A DNA stretch of 64,000 bases from Lodderomyces elongisporus (GCF_030384665.1 NC_083674.1:1798001-1862000), one strand, 5' to 3'; numbered from the stretch's first letter, positions 19,171-30,073 are shown. The notes: a model not told the origin generated them from the sequence alone. A program made the numbers and translations.

Positions 19171-20604
19171 TATTTATATTTATTTATATTCATTTTTTAA
19201 TTTTTTGGATCAATTGTGCGGATAATGATAAAATAAAAGTGCAAGTTGGGATAGAGGGAAACACTTTCCTTATTGGGCAACTTACCAACAAAATATCTCA
19301 CAATAGATGACATCAACACTTTACTTTATTATCCACAAGCCTCAAGAAAAAGAAAAAGAAAAACAGACAACTCAACAACAAAGTATTAAATGACTCAATT
19401 GCAATTCAGTAACTACATCGATTATCTAGTCTTATTCAGAAACCTATGTGCGGGATTTATGTAAAGAAAAAGAAGAAAAAAAAAAAAACCTCAGTAGCAA
19501 ACATTGAAGATAAACTGTAGATACTAAAACAAAATGGATCATCAACCGGAAATGGCAATTTGCTCGGTTGCGTGAGGTACTGAGCAAAAAAAAAATAAAA
19601 GAGAAAAAGAAAAAAAAAAATTCTTTTTTTTTTTTTTTTTTTTTTTGGGTGGTTATGCAATAACTATTTTCATATTTAATACTACTACTATTTAGTACTG
19701 GGAAAAACCCAATGTTTGGTGCTTGTTAAGTGGTATGATTTATTTTAGTGCCATCGTTATGGCTGAGCAACCATTGTGTTTAAGCTATTCCTCTCTATCC
19801 ACATATTTACATTTTCTACTACTCTGCACCAATATTTGAGCATTGACTTATAGTAGAGATAAGAGATAAAGAGATTGTGATTTAACAAACACCCCAACAA
19901 ATACAAACAAGTAAGCAAGCAAGTAAGTAAAAACTACACTAACAACACTAACTTGAGAAACTCACAAGCTACTGTTGCTATTGTGGTTGTAGTGATTGTG
20001 GTTATGTGTGGCTATGGATCTGAAACCTGACTCACCTGATCCACCTTTCTTTTAACCATCCCCTACTCTGCTTTTTTTTCTTTTCCTTTTCTATTTGTTT
20101 TTTTTTTTTTTTTGACACATCTTTTGAGCCACAGGTTGTTTGATGAAATCCCCACCGTTTTCATTTTATGTGAGCCGCCACAGGCTGCAAAATAAAAAAG
20201 CAACACAGACACAGACACACACACAAATAAAACAGAAAGTGTATTCACCACACTTGCCCTTCTCTTAAATGAACCACATAAATATGGGGGAAAGAAAAAA
20301 CTGTTTACAAAGTCAAGTACCTAGAAACACAATTAATTAAACTGTCTCTTGTTTTCTTTCTTCTTGCCTTTACTAATGAAAAAGGTTGTACCATACAAAG
20401 TCAAGTGGTAGTGCGAAAACATACCAATAAGAAAAAGTAATAAGAGAGATCTTTTAGATAAAGGAAATAAAAAAGAAGAGAAAACTCGGAAGTAAAAAGT
20501 ACAAAAAATCGGAACAAGAAGAAAAAGAAGACGAAGAAGAAGAAAAAACAAAAACAAAAAAATGAACAGAGAATAAAAAAAATTACAAAGACTTTTTACG
20601 GCGT

Positions 20605-20621
20605 ATTGGCCGATAGATTGG
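20605..20621. promoter_or_regulatory. Paired CCAAT boxes upstream of the LRR gene
   Basis: Two ATTGG (reverse CCAAT) motifs at 20605-20609 and 20617-20621, 12 bp apart, lie about 210-225 bp before the chosen ATG. Such sites are bound by the HAP/CBF complex; function here is inferred. Confidence 0.4.
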
Positions 20622-20829
20622 ATACAACAATGTACGCAAAATCAAAAGTCAATTAAATGTTTACCAATCTTAAAGCTTATACTGCTTAAAGGATTTACAC
20701 ACATTGCAAACACTACACCAACTTCCCTTTGCCTCTTCTACTTCATCCTCCCTCCCCTGCTCCTCCCCTTCATTCCCTCCCTCTCTTTTTTTTTTTTTGT
20801 TTTTTTTTTTAAAACCTTTTCCTCGGCCA

Positions 20830-23394
20830 ATGAACAATTCAGGGATACATCGAGATCAGAACCTAAATCAGAACCCAAATCAAAGAACCCTACTAGACTT
20901 GTATCCCTCAGAGATTCTCGACAAGATCTTATCGTATACGACACTAGAATCATGTATCACCACATTCATATCTACACCACAGGGCCAAGAGTTTCTCCAA
21001 ACTAACAGAAATGTCCGAAAAGCAGTTAATAGGTTAATACAATGCAAGAGCGGGAGTATCCAATACAACAATCGAATAGCAAGATTATCTTTTGCACACA
21101 TGTACTTACGAACACCAACATTCATTGCAAAAGAAGATGCACTGCTATTGCAAAACACACACCAATTCATTGCACTAAGCGAATACTGCGAAGAAAATGG
21201 AATTGAAGTAACACTCACTATAGCCTACTTCTTTTGGACTCTAGTCGATGCAATTGAGTTGACTAAACTAATTACAAGATTAAACAAAAGGAGCACTAAG
21301 AACAACAGTAAGAACAACAACAGTAAGAACAACAACAGTAAGAACAACAACAGTAAGAACAAAAAGTATGTGACATATCAAATGGACTTGGAAATATTGG
21401 AAGGCTACTTATACAGCATCAACATGGACCACATCTTCCACTTATACAGCCATCATTGTGGAGACACAATCAAAACAATAGTTGTAAGCGGAGTATTGGA
21501 TGAGTTCACAATCGACTTGGCAACAATGTTCCCCAAATTGCAAAACTTGTGGCTACACGATTGCCAACGTGTTAAACTTGTCAACTTGGAAGCATCAAGT
21601 CTACAAAAACTAGCACTCATTGGCTATAATCGCAATGACCACTCTTGTCCAATAAATATATACAAACTACCTCAAACACTCACTCACTTACAACTCCAAA
21701 ACACTCTTTTAATTGCCAACAATAACACAAACAATGACAGTGACGACACTACCGACAATGAAATCAACACGCTACCTATATTTACAGCACCACCATCATT
21801 ACAAGTTCTCTCCCTCGATTGCTGCAAATTCAACAATAGAAACAAAAACTTAGATTTAAAGCAACATTTTGTACAGCAAGCCATTATAAACAAGCACTCA
21901 TCAGACTTGACAACTTTCGAGTACGGAGCAAACGAATTCGAAACTGCGTCTATGGTCCCTACTAGATTTCCTTTTCAGATTGAAAAACTTGACAACTTGA
22001 CCTCACTCAAACTACACAGTCTCAATTTAAATGACATCTTTGAAGTGCAATTGTTTGAAAAATTGGGAAAATTGGAAAAACTATCACTATCTTCATTGGA
22101 ATATACAGACATTTTAAACAAAATCAAATATCCACCAAGTTTGAAAGAAATAGACTTGAACAACAACACAATAACCGATCTTTCAGCCATCGACGCAAAC
22201 TTACCTCAAAGTCTACAAAAATTAAACTTGGCAGACAACCCCATATGGTGGGGAACGTATACACCAAGGCTCACCAATTTTACACAACTCAAGTATTTGC
22301 GACTATTCAATACACACCTTGGCCAGAGTATTGAAACAATACAATTTCCAGACTCGATAGAGGTACTATCACTCGAAGTTAATCAATTGCAATCGATTGA
22401 TCAAGTAAGATTCCCCAAAAATTTAGTCAATTTGGGTATTGGCTCCAATAAACTAACCACCGTTTATAAACCACATTTTCCATCAACTATAAAGACCTTG
22501 CATCTAACTGAAAACTTGTTGAGAAAAGTAGATCTCTCAACAAATAACCGTGGGCAGCCGTTGGAAATTGAAATATTATACCTCAACTATAACAGAATCA
22601 GCAAACTAAGCAACTTGAACCTCCCGCAAACATTGAGAATCCTAAACTTGGATAGCTGTAAAATTTCTGAAATTTCAGGATGGCAGTTTTCTTCCACAAT
22701 CGAAGAATTAAGCATAATGGGTTGCAGACTCAGGATTTTCGAAAACGTTTCGTTTGGCGAGGATTCCCAACTCAAGTACATTTGCTTATCAAATAACGAG
22801 TTGAGGAAACTAGATAATGTCCGATTCCCGCACTCTGTAGAGACAATAAATTTATCGAGCAATAACTTGAGCAAGATCCCTACTTGCTTAAAAAGTTTGC
22901 AAGGATTAAAAGTGTTAAATTTGTCATCGAATAAACTCCGCTCAATAGTGTTTAAATTCGATACACCAAACTTGGAAGTATTGGATTTCTCCTACAATCA
23001 CATAAAGAAACTACAACTTAGTCACTGGCTGAAGAAATACGAATCAAGGCTCGTCTCCATCAATCTATCGCGCAATGACTTGTCAATCTTTAACATGGAA
23101 ATGATTGGCCACCATATAATGGAAGGCAAAGCCAGTTGCGAGGTTGGCCATAAAAATCTCGTCGAGATAGATTTGAGTTTTAATAACGAGTTGCAAATAG
23201 ATCTCGAGTCTTTAATACCAACACTTCCACCCCTGCTTACATGCCTAATGTTGGAGTCAACAGTCAATAATAGAAACGTTCATGGCGGTCCCATGGGATA
23301 TAGATTTGCCAGGTCGTGCTTGCCCAGATCAGTGGCAAATGGAAAGAAATCATTAATATATTCTAAACGGATCGATTACCCCAGTGCCACTTGA
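20830..23394 (+). CDS. Leucine-rich-repeat protein, possibly F-box type
   Basis: 854 residues from the ATG at 20830; the frame is open upstream but only through a CT/T-rich leader with no ATG. Residues about 18-65 (LLDLYPSEILDKILSYTTL...) resemble a degenerate F-box, with the leucine/proline pattern of the Skp1-binding motif. From about residue 230 to the end there are at least sixteen leucine-rich repeats of the LxxLxLxxN type, many beginning with a P-x-(T/S)L-x-x-L pattern, typical of the expanded LRR families of Candida relatives. A 15-bp repeat encoding Lys-Asn-Asn-Asn-Ser interrupts residues about 157-178. If the F-box is real, the protein is a substrate receptor of an SCF ubiquitin ligase; otherwise it is a generic LRR scaffold. 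No signal peptide is seen from this start. Confidence 0.85.
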   Translation: MNNSGIHRDQNLNQNPNQRTLLDLYPSEILDKILSYTTLESCITTFISTPQGQEFLQTNRNVRKAVNRLIQCKSGSIQYNNRIARLSFAHMYLRTPTFIAKEDALLLQNTHQFIALSEYCEENGIEVTLTIAYFFWTLVDAIELTKLITRLNKRSTKNNSKNNNSKNNNSKNNNSKNKKYVTYQMDLEILEGYLYSINMDHIFHLYSHHCGDTIKTIVVSGVLDEFTIDLATMFPKLQNLWLHDCQRVKLVNLEASSLQKLALIGYNRNDHSCPINIYKLPQTLTHLQLQNTLLIANNNTNNDSDDTTDNEINTLPIFTAPPSLQVLSLDCCKFNNRNKNLDLKQHFVQQAIINKHSSDLTTFEYGANEFETASMVPTRFPFQIEKLDNLTSLKLHSLNLNDIFEVQLFEKLGKLEKLSLSSLEYTDILNKIKYPPSLKEIDLNNNTITDLSAIDANLPQSLQKLNLADNPIWWGTYTPRLTNFTQLKYLRLFNTHLGQSIETIQFPDSIEVLSLEVNQLQSIDQVRFPKNLVNLGIGSNKLTTVYKPHFPSTIKTLHLTENLLRKVDLSTNNRGQPLEIEILYLNYNRISKLSNLNLPQTLRILNLDSCKISEISGWQFSSTIEELSIMGCRLRIFENVSFGEDSQLKYICLSNNELRKLDNVRFPHSVETINLSSNNLSKIPTCLKSLQGLKVLNLSSNKLRSIVFKFDTPNLEVLDFSYNHIKKLQLSHWLKKYESRLVSINLSRNDLSIFNMEMIGHHIMEGKASCEVGHKNLVEIDLSFNNELQIDLESLIPTLPPLLTCLMLESTVNNRNVHGGPMGYRFARSCLPRSVANGKKSLIYSKRIDYPSAT
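21298..21360 (+). repeat. 15-bp in-frame minisatellite (KNNNS units)
   Basis: Units of aacaacaacagtaag in tandem, four copies, inside the LRR gene between the F-box-like and LRR regions. Every unit keeps the reading frame. Confidence 0.85.
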
Positions 23395-23972
23395 AAGTAA
23401 ATATATGGCGGTGATTTTTAGACATAAGGAAAATAGAGAATTTATAGAGTAATAGAAAAGTATAAGATCTTAGTGATTATCGATACTGTAGTGATGTAGA
23501 GGAACAAAAAAAAAAAACAACAACCTTTTTGCACACTCTACTTTCCTAAATTTGTCATTTTGGAACTTGTTAAAAAATAAAGAAAAAGAAAAAGCGTGGC
23601 CAACGAATAAAGAGGAGAAGCGAGAGAGGGCATAAGAAGAAAGAGGGAAAAATGCAGTTTTCAAAACTAATATGGTCGTTCTTTTATACTCCATAGCAAA
23701 ATATAGTTCCCCAAGATTGTAGTTTGAAAATAGAGTTAACAATACTGAAAAAGGTAAAAAATAAATATCTATTAGACTTTGTACAAAAAATTGTTTGCGA
23801 GTGAATGTAATGTACTTAGCACCATCTGATATAATATAGGATATGTATTTCTATGTGCAGACGTAGATGGTAGGAGGAGGGGGTGGGGGAAAAGGAGCCA
23901 GCATTGTCCTTTCCAGGGGAGAGTGGGAAGGGATAAGAAATTTAATGAAAAGCACTAAACTTTTTCAACAAT
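23395..23972. other. Intergenic, convergent 3' flanks
   Basis: Between the ends of the LRR gene (+) and YAH1 (-). Contains an A-run near 23506-23516 and a G-rich patch (23870-23890). An open frame on the minus strand near 23470-23742 begins at TTG and reads as low-complexity Phe/Ser; I do not call it. Confidence 0.7.
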
Positions 23973-24542
23973 CTAATTGAAATCTTTATTTTGTAAATTC
24001 CTAGTCATTGCTGGCAATGCAACTCTTAGTCCATCCAACTCTTTAGTCATCTTGACTTGACATCCCAACCGACTAGTCTCTGTCAATCCAAATGCTAAAT
24101 CCAACATATCATTCTCATCATCATCGGGCTCTGGAATCTCATCATAAAATTCTGGGTCAACAATGATGTGACAAGTTGAGCAAGCACAAGAGCCACCGCA
24201 AGCACCTTCCATATCCAAGTTATTTGCTTGTGCTATATCCAAGATATTGTCGCCTTCTGCAACTTCATAAGTATGTTGCTTGCCATCTTTAGTTATAAAA
24301 GTGATGTGGAGCTCCTCACCTGGTTTTGGTTTATGTACATGTCCATGATATCGTGGAGCAGAAGTTTGAAGTTGTCGGCATGAGTGCAAACGAGGAAGGG
24401 CCGAAATGAAGGCTGCGGGGGTAGCAGGTTGAGAAGATGTGAAATTCATCGTCTTGCATCGAAGTGAAGATGCAAGAAATACCGAATGGTTCGACCTGGC
24501 ACTGAGCCTTTGTATGCTTCTAATCATATTTGGAGTCAGCAT
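23973..24542 (-). CDS. YAH1: Mitochondrial [2Fe-2S] ferredoxin (adrenodoxin type)
   Basis: 189 residues with a mitochondrial presequence rich in Arg and Ser (first ~65 residues) and an adrenodoxin-type fold. The iron-sulfur ligands are C115, C121, C124 and C161, in the adrenodoxin spacing C-X5-C-X2-C-X36-C (EGACGGSCACSTC). The conserved segments DDENDMLDLA and TSRLGCQ match yeast Yah1 closely. It passes electrons from ferredoxin reductase (Arh1) to Fe-S cluster assembly and to heme A and ubiquinone synthesis in the matrix. The usual length is about 170. The start at 24542 is the first ATG and leaves a typical targeting sequence; M6 and M32 are alternative starts. Confidence 0.97.
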   Translation of the reverse strand: MLTPNMIRSIQRLSARSNHSVFLASSLRCKTMNFTSSQPATPAAFISALPRLHSCRQLQTSAPRYHGHVHKPKPGEELHITFITKDGKQHTYEVAEGDNILDIAQANNLDMEGACGGSCACSTCHIIVDPEFYDEIPEPDDDENDMLDLAFGLTETSRLGCQVKMTKELDGLRVALPAMTRNLQNKDFN

Positions 24543-25155
24543 GTCGAAAATGAAGGATTTTTAAAAATAATCACAGATTCCGCCTTTTTTTTTTTGTAAA
24601 AAATTCTTTCTTTTCACTTTTTTGTTCTGTTCTGTTCTGTTCTGTTCTGTTCTATCCTGTTCTGTCCTGTTATGTTGTGTTCTTTGTTTTTCTTTAGTAT
24701 TAAGTCTTTCTTCTGCGGCGATGAAAGTTGTGAAATTTCGGATCGATGATATTTTTCGTTTTCCATTCGCTTTTCCTGCAGCAGTTTCAAGATCTCAACG
24801 TTAGCGCGAAAGATTACTCAGCTCTATGATGTCTCATAAATAAACCCGCGTCCGCCTATAATTTTAAACGGATTACCAACACTGTTTAATTTTTTTTTTG
24901 ACTGTTTAATTTACATTCTTTTCTTTTCTTCTATTTTACTTTACTTTGCTTTACTTTGCTTTACTTTGCTTTATTCTGTTTTTTTCTTTAAGAGCTCTAG
25001 TTTCAATTTTTTTTCTTTTGAATCGTTGCAGTTTCTAGTTTCCCTTCCTTCCTTTCCTTTTTTTATACCTTTTTCAATTCATTAATTTGATATTTCTAGT
25101 ATCATTCTTGGATTCATTAACTTTCAAACAATTATATATCTACTTAAAATTTGGT
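24543..25155. other. Intergenic between YAH1 and VTI1
   Basis: Upstream of YAH1 and downstream of VTI1 (both minus strand). Contains a TTCTG pentamer run (about 24626-24660) and TTTACTTTGC-type repeats (about 24935-24975). No gene seen. Confidence 0.7.
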
Positions 25156-25964
25156 CTAGGAAAACTTACTATAAAGAACTAAAAGGATTAACAAAATCAA
25201 CACTGCAATAATGGCATAGCTGATAAACTTATTGGCCACCAACCGTCTGCCCATGCTTTTCAAAGTCTGTACGCTCTTGTCAACATACGTATCAGCCTGC
25301 ATCAACGTATTTCTTGCACCGCCAATTTGTTCCCTCTGCGACCTCAAATCATTAAGGATATTACCGCCAATCTGTTCCGTCTCCAACGCTATACGTTGAC
25401 TATCTTGTAATCTCTGAGACGAACGCTCTAATGATGAATGATTATTCAACAACTGTTTTCTTTGTGAGTCTCCAGCACCGCCATTGCCAAACTCCAGGTC
25501 GTCTTTGTATCGACTACCAAATAGATCGTGCTTGTCCTGGGAGTCAGCAAGTTGCTTATACTTTTTCTTTGTCTCTTCAACTTGAGACTTGTACTGGCGA
25601 ATCTTGGTGTTGTATGACGAACGTTGATTCGAGGGAAGGTTTTGTACTTCAATAGTCATTTGGTCAAGCACTTCCAATGCCTCATCGTTAGCAGCTTCTA
25701 TCGCTTTCAAATATTGTTTTCGTTGCTCTATTATTATGTTTTTTTTTTTTTTGGAAAAAAAAAACATTCGTTAGTATACAAGAGCTATGAGTAAAGCGTG
25801 CTGGCAAAGCTTTACCTTTTACCTTTGGCTTTTTCTATCTTCTTTATATCTTTTGACAATGTCTACTTACCTCCGTCTACAGACTCAATCTGGGAGATTT
25901 TGGCTTTGGCTTCCTGCAATGCAAGCTGGAAGTCACTTTCATACGTATTGAACGAGTCAGACAT
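25156..25964 (-). CDS. VTI1: SNARE protein Vti1, two exons
   Basis: A 221-residue Qb-SNARE assembled from exon 1 (25964 down to 25871, 31 codons plus one base) and exon 2 (25727 down to 25156). The splice restores a continuous frame: ...SQIESVDG joins EQRKQYLKA. Exon 2 carries a heptad-repeat SNARE motif (about residues 130-190) ending in a hydrophobic tail anchor (FISYAIIAVLILLILLVLY), with only a few residues in the lumen. It works in vesicle fusion at the Golgi, endosome and vacuole. The size matches yeast Vti1 (217). An intronless reading of exon 2 alone begins in the intron with lysine/phenylalanine codons and lacks the conserved amino terminus. Confidence 0.95.
25728..25870 (-). other. 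VTI1: Spliceosomal intron of VTI1
   Basis: 143 bp on the minus strand. The donor is GTAAGT (25870-25865), the branch point is TACTAAC (25776-25770), and the acceptor is TAG at 25730-25728. Joining leaves GAG (Glu) across the junction. Donor and branch point match yeast consensus. Confidence 0.93.
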
Positions 25965-26519
25965 GGCTATGGCTAATGTTGTGGTTGGGCTGTTGTTGTG
26001 TATTATCTCCTGACTCTTTTGCTCTCTTTCTCTCTTGGTTATTCAAACTCTTGTATTTTTGTATTTTTGCTCCTTTGTTAACTTTATGATTTAAAAGAAG
26101 AATGCGGAGGGGACGAAAAGGAGGAGAGAGAAAAATAAAAAAAATAAATAAAAATTACACAGAGGCTTAAGAACGCAAAGATAAATTGTCCAAGCACTGG
26201 GGTCGTGTACCAAAAGTTTCATTACCACCTTACATTAAGAGAAGGGGAGGGGCAAGAAGAGGATATTGGTGGCTCAGTAAATACACCTTATTTCTATAAG
26301 TAATATCTATTCTACTATCTAAACAATTCGATATATGTAACGATTTATCCAAAAAAAAATCAAATCTAAGCTCAAAAACTCTAGCCTCTAAATCTCTAAC
26401 AAATCTTTGTACCTATTCTTTTGAAAAAGAAAGCAAAAAAGCAAAAAAAAAACAACAGGAAAACAAAAAGATAGTAAGAGAGAGAGAGAGAGAGAGAAAG
26501 ATAAAATAAAGCATGGGTT
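25965..26519. other. Intergenic between VTI1 and the GH63 gene
   Basis: VTI1 promoter and 3' flank of the glycosidase (both minus strand). Contains a GA repeat (26477-26497) and A-rich patches; no gene seen. Confidence 0.7.
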
Positions 26520-29500
26520 TTAACATCTAGTTTCAAACTCATCTCCGGATACTCCATCGTCATCTTCGGTTCTTGTTCTGTACTTCTTGAATGCCGATTT
26601 AACTTGTTCCAAGAAATCATCGTCAACCTCGGCTTCAGAATCAATTGATGCACCTGATTGAGTCCTCTGCAATCCTGCCAACTCCTTCTTCAAGATCTCA
26701 TCGGTAACATTCATACCATGATCCAAACCCGTAACTGTTCTTTCCACATTAACTCTATCTTGTGTTTCTTCTTCATCACGGTCAAGGTCCAAAGCATTAA
26801 CAGTCAAGTTGAGCAAAGATTTACCAGACTTTCTTCTCATTAATTTACCCGAGAATGGACCATCCTTGGGCACAATCTTTTTGTAATAATCGTCCGTCTT
26901 TTCACTATCGTGGAGATAACACGAGGATTTCCTTCTATTGATTGGAGTTCTAGGAGTCTTTGGAACTCTGCATGACGCACCATTATCATGGATCCATTTC
27001 GCAACCACAGCAGTCCAACCACATTGATGAGATGCCCCCAATCCCCTTCCTGTATCACCATCAAAGTATTCGTAAAATGGAACATAATCTTTGAAAAAAG
27101 GGTCTTTATTGACCAATTCATTGTCACCATTACATGCTCTGTTTCCATCCTGGTCTGGAAGAAACAAGTGAATCATACGATGCTGGATTTCTTGAGCACA
27201 TTGAGCCAAGTTCAAATATTCGCCAGAGCCAACGGGACACTCAACTTTCAAGTCTGGACCATAGTACAAATAGAATCTTTGCAATGCCTCAACCAACAAG
27301 AAATTTGTTGGAAACCAAATGGGGCCCCTCCAATTAGAGTTACCACCAAACATACCAGAATCTGATTCACCAGGCAAATACTCAACTTTAAAAGTCTCTC
27401 CATTAACTTCCATTGAGAATGGGTGGTCCTTGTGATATTTCGATAATGATCTAATACCATATGGAGACAAAAACTCGTCTTCATTCAACATTCTATGCAA
27501 GATGGCAACAAGCCTTTCTTTTGAAACCAAGGACAACAATAATCTTTCACCACAGCCTCTTGTCTCCATTGATGCAATGTTTCTATCTGCCAAGTCTTTT
27601 CTATGCTCAAGGAACCAATCCAATCTCTTTTTGAAGGAAGGATACCTTTCCAACAATTCTGGTTCTAAAGTTAACGAAGCATAAAGGGGAATTAAACCAA
27701 CCAAGGATCTAACAGGCAATGATTGTGTATGGTGGTCACCATACCTAATCGAGTCATAATAAAATTGATCCTTTTCATCCCACAAGGAGTTTTTGGTTGA
27801 ACCCTCTGCACCTTCTTGGCCCCTGAATGTCATTGCATCAGCAATAATAACAAAATGTTCAAAAAATTTGGAAGCAATATTTTCATACACAGGTCTGGTC
27901 TTGGCCAACTCCAAGGCAATGTTCAACATTTGCAATGCAAAAAACGCCATCCAACCCGTCGAATCGGCTTGTTCCAAATTACCTCCGGTAGGCAATGCTT
28001 CAGACCTATTAAAGATACCAATATTATCCAAACCCAAGAATCCACCTTCAAACACATTGTTTCCCTCGGCATCTTTTCTATTCACCCACCATGCAAAATT
28101 CAACATTAATTTTTGGAAAACTCTCTCCAAAAAATCAATATCCTCGCGGCCATACATCTTTCTCTCAATCTTAAAGATTCTGTATGCAGCCCATGCATGC
28201 ACAGGTGGATTAACATCACTAAAGTTCCACTCGTAGGCCGGGATTTGACCATTGGGGTGCATATACCATTCACGTAATAACAAGTCAATTTGATTCTTGG
28301 CAAACCACGGGTCAATCATTGCAAATGGAATACAATGGAACGCAGTATCCCAAGCTGCAAAGAATGGGTACTCCCATTTATCTGGAAGCGATAAGATATC
28401 GTCAATGTACAAATGGCTCCATTCCTTGTTTCTTCCATTGGCTCTATTGACTGGTGGCTTCATTGTATTTGGGTCACCATAGGCCCAATAGTTGTGGACA
28501 AAATGGTAAAATTGTTTAGACCACAAGAGACCGGCAAACGCATACCTCTGAATTTGTCTCAATTCATCACTAATGGGTAAAGGTGACACTTTCCAATAAA
28601 ATTGGTCTGCCTCATTTTGTCTCTTGCTAAAGATTTGATCCAATTTATATTCGTCAACTTCGGTGTTTTCCTTTGTGAACTTGTAACGAATCGTGACATA
28701 GTCTCCCGGTGGCACACCTCCGTCTTCGTCAAACACATACCATGCTGCTGCTTGAGTTCCTTCTTTATCTGGATTTACAGCCTCCTTGTTGTTTTGTACA
28801 ACCAATTCGTGGAATGCATCTTTGGTGTATTTCGACTTGTTTTCTTGATCATACAATTTCTTGGTATTTGTTTCATTTTCAGAAAACACCAATTGTGGCT
28901 CAACGTCAGGCGAGTTGTCGTTGATACCTGGGGATGGTGCAAAGGATAAGTAGCGTTTACCAAATTTTGATGTGGTGACTTCGATGGTGTAGTCATCAAT
29001 TTGCTTCACGTGTGGTTTTTCCTTGTTTTGCGAATCGACGTTACCCCAAACCCAAGTGTTTCTCAAGACCAAGTGGGGCAAGATGTGCAAAGGTGCTGGT
29101 TTATCGCTTCTGTTGTAAGCAGTGATTCTAAAGTACAAGTCGTCTGGCGAGTCCTTGGCACATTCAAACACGACATCAAAGTATTCGTTCTTGTCAAACA
29201 ATCCAGTATCGGTGAGCTCAAATTCTTCTTCAAGCCTAGACCTCTTGCCGTTTTCTTCTTTCAATTGTTGATAGGGAAATTTGTTTTGGGGGTACTTGTA
29301 CAAGTACTTCATGTAAGAGTGGGAAGGTGTGTTGTCGAGGTAGTAATAAAGTTCCTTAACATCTTCACCGTGGTTTCCTTGATTGTTTGTCAACCCGTAT
29401 AATTTCTCCTTCAAGATCTCGTCTTTACCATTCCATAGAGCCATGGTTATGTTGACTAGCTGGCGTCTATCGGACACACCAGCCAATCCGTCTTGGGACC

Positions 29501-29666
29501 AACGTGATACTCTGGCGTAATCCTCGAATTTGAAGGAGTCCCATGCATTTCCGTCAACACTATAATCTTCTCTAACAGTTCCCCAGGATCTTTCGGACAC
29601 ATATGGACCCCATTGTCTATAATGGATATCCTTCAATCTCTCTTCCTCTGCAGTTAACCCAGGCAT
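26520..29666 (-). CDS. GH63-like glycosidase, bacterial-type, cytosolic
   Basis: 1048 residues from the first ATG (29666); the open frame continues seven codons upstream to a GTG, which yeast would not use. The first ~35 residues (EERL...RQWGPYVSERSWGTVREDYS) and the blocks GLTNNQGNHGEDVKE and THSYMKYLYKYPQ-like match a broad group of bacterial and fungal glycoside hydrolase family 63-like proteins. The carboxyl half has the (alpha/alpha)6 barrel pattern with conserved Trp/Gly/Asn segments, and ends in an acidic phospho-rich tail (about residues 950-1048). No signal peptide or transmembrane helix is present, so this is not Cwh41, the ER glucosidase I of the same family. Substrate is unknown: mannosylglycerate and other alpha-glucosides have been assigned to relatives. 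Saccharomyces cerevisiae has no close equivalent that I know of. Confidence 0.9.
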   Translation of the reverse strand: MPGLTAEEERLKDIHYRQWGPYVSERSWGTVREDYSVDGNAWDSFKFEDYARVSRWSQDGLAGVSDRRQLVNITMALWNGKDEILKEKLYGLTNNQGNHGEDVKELYYYLDNTPSHSYMKYLYKYPQNKFPYQQLKEENGKRSRLEEEFELTDTGLFDKNEYFDVVFECAKDSPDDLYFRITAYNRSDKPAPLHILPHLVLRNTWVWGNVDSQNKEKPHVKQIDDYTIEVTTSKFGKRYLSFAPSPGINDNSPDVEPQLVFSENETNTKKLYDQENKSKYTKDAFHELVVQNNKEAVNPDKEGTQAAAWYVFDEDGGVPPGDYVTIRYKFTKENTEVDEYKLDQIFSKRQNEADQFYWKVSPLPISDELRQIQRYAFAGLLWSKQFYHFVHNYWAYGDPNTMKPPVNRANGRNKEWSHLYIDDILSLPDKWEYPFFAAWDTAFHCIPFAMIDPWFAKNQIDLLLREWYMHPNGQIPAYEWNFSDVNPPVHAWAAYRIFKIERKMYGREDIDFLERVFQKLMLNFAWWVNRKDAEGNNVFEGGFLGLDNIGIFNRSEALPTGGNLEQADSTGWMAFFALQMLNIALELAKTRPVYENIASKFFEHFVIIADAMTFRGQEGAEGSTKNSLWDEKDQFYYDSIRYGDHHTQSLPVRSLVGLIPLYASLTLEPELLERYPSFKKRLDWFLEHRKDLADRNIASMETRGCGERLLLSLVSKERLVAILHRMLNEDEFLSPYGIRSLSKYHKDHPFSMEVNGETFKVEYLPGESDSGMFGGNSNWRGPIWFPTNFLLVEALQRFYLYYGPDLKVECPVGSGEYLNLAQCAQEIQHRMIHLFLPDQDGNRACNGDNELVNKDPFFKDYVPFYEYFDGDTGRGLGASHQCGWTAVVAKWIHDNGASCRVPKTPRTPINRRKSSCYLHDSEKTDDYYKKIVPKDGPFSGKLMRRKSGKSLLNLTVNALDLDRDEEETQDRVNVERTVTGLDHGMNVTDEILKKELAGLQRTQSGASIDSEAEVDDDFLEQVKSAFKKYRTRTEDDDGVSGDEFETRC

Positions 29667-30073
29667 TAGTCTATATCTGTTAATCACTTGCTTTTTAGAT
29701 TAAGGATAAAAGAAAAAGGATAAAAGAATAAATAAAGATATAAAGATGATAAAATGATAAAACAAAAAAAAATTAAATTCAAATTCAAATTCAAATTGAG
29801 TGGGAAAAGAGGGGGGGGGGGGGGAAAGTAAAAAGGTAATGAAGATGAAGGTGTATTCTTTTTTTATTCTTTTTTTGGGTTAGTTCTGTTATGCAATTAA
29901 GTAATCCAGAAGAATGAATGTAGTTTTTTAGATTGGCTTTTCCTCTTTGAATTTCTTTGATAGAAATGTCAATTGAGTCGTACGTGTTTTATTCAAGAAA
30001 ACTCAAAGCAATAGCAACATTACTTTAGGGGAGGTTGTGAGAGTTTGTGAGAGTTTGGGGAGAGTTTTGGGGA

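Larger units (their letters stand above)
16371..20829. other. 4.5-kb gene-free stretch
   Basis: No supported gene on either strand. It contains ACACAG hexamers (16856-16900), a bZIP site cluster (16907-17160), a 9-bp AACTACAAT array (about 17278-17318), TTTTC runs near 17555-17585, GACA/GAGA repeats (17725-17763), a TATATA block (18308-18358), GA runs (18415-18475), a G-run at 18819-18835, TATTT repeats (19125-19190), several long T-runs and a pair of CCAAT boxes (20605-20621). It separates two divergently oriented genes, so both promoters lie here. A centromere, an ncRNA or simply long regulatory flanks are all possible. Confidence 0.65.

Noticed and set aside
23470..23742. 90-codon minus-strand frame after the LRR gene
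   Set aside because: Begins with TTG and is low-complexity Phe/Ser; no ATG near the start.
26658..29402. Several plus-strand open frames across the GH63 gene
   Set aside because: Shadows of a long, well-supported minus-strand gene.
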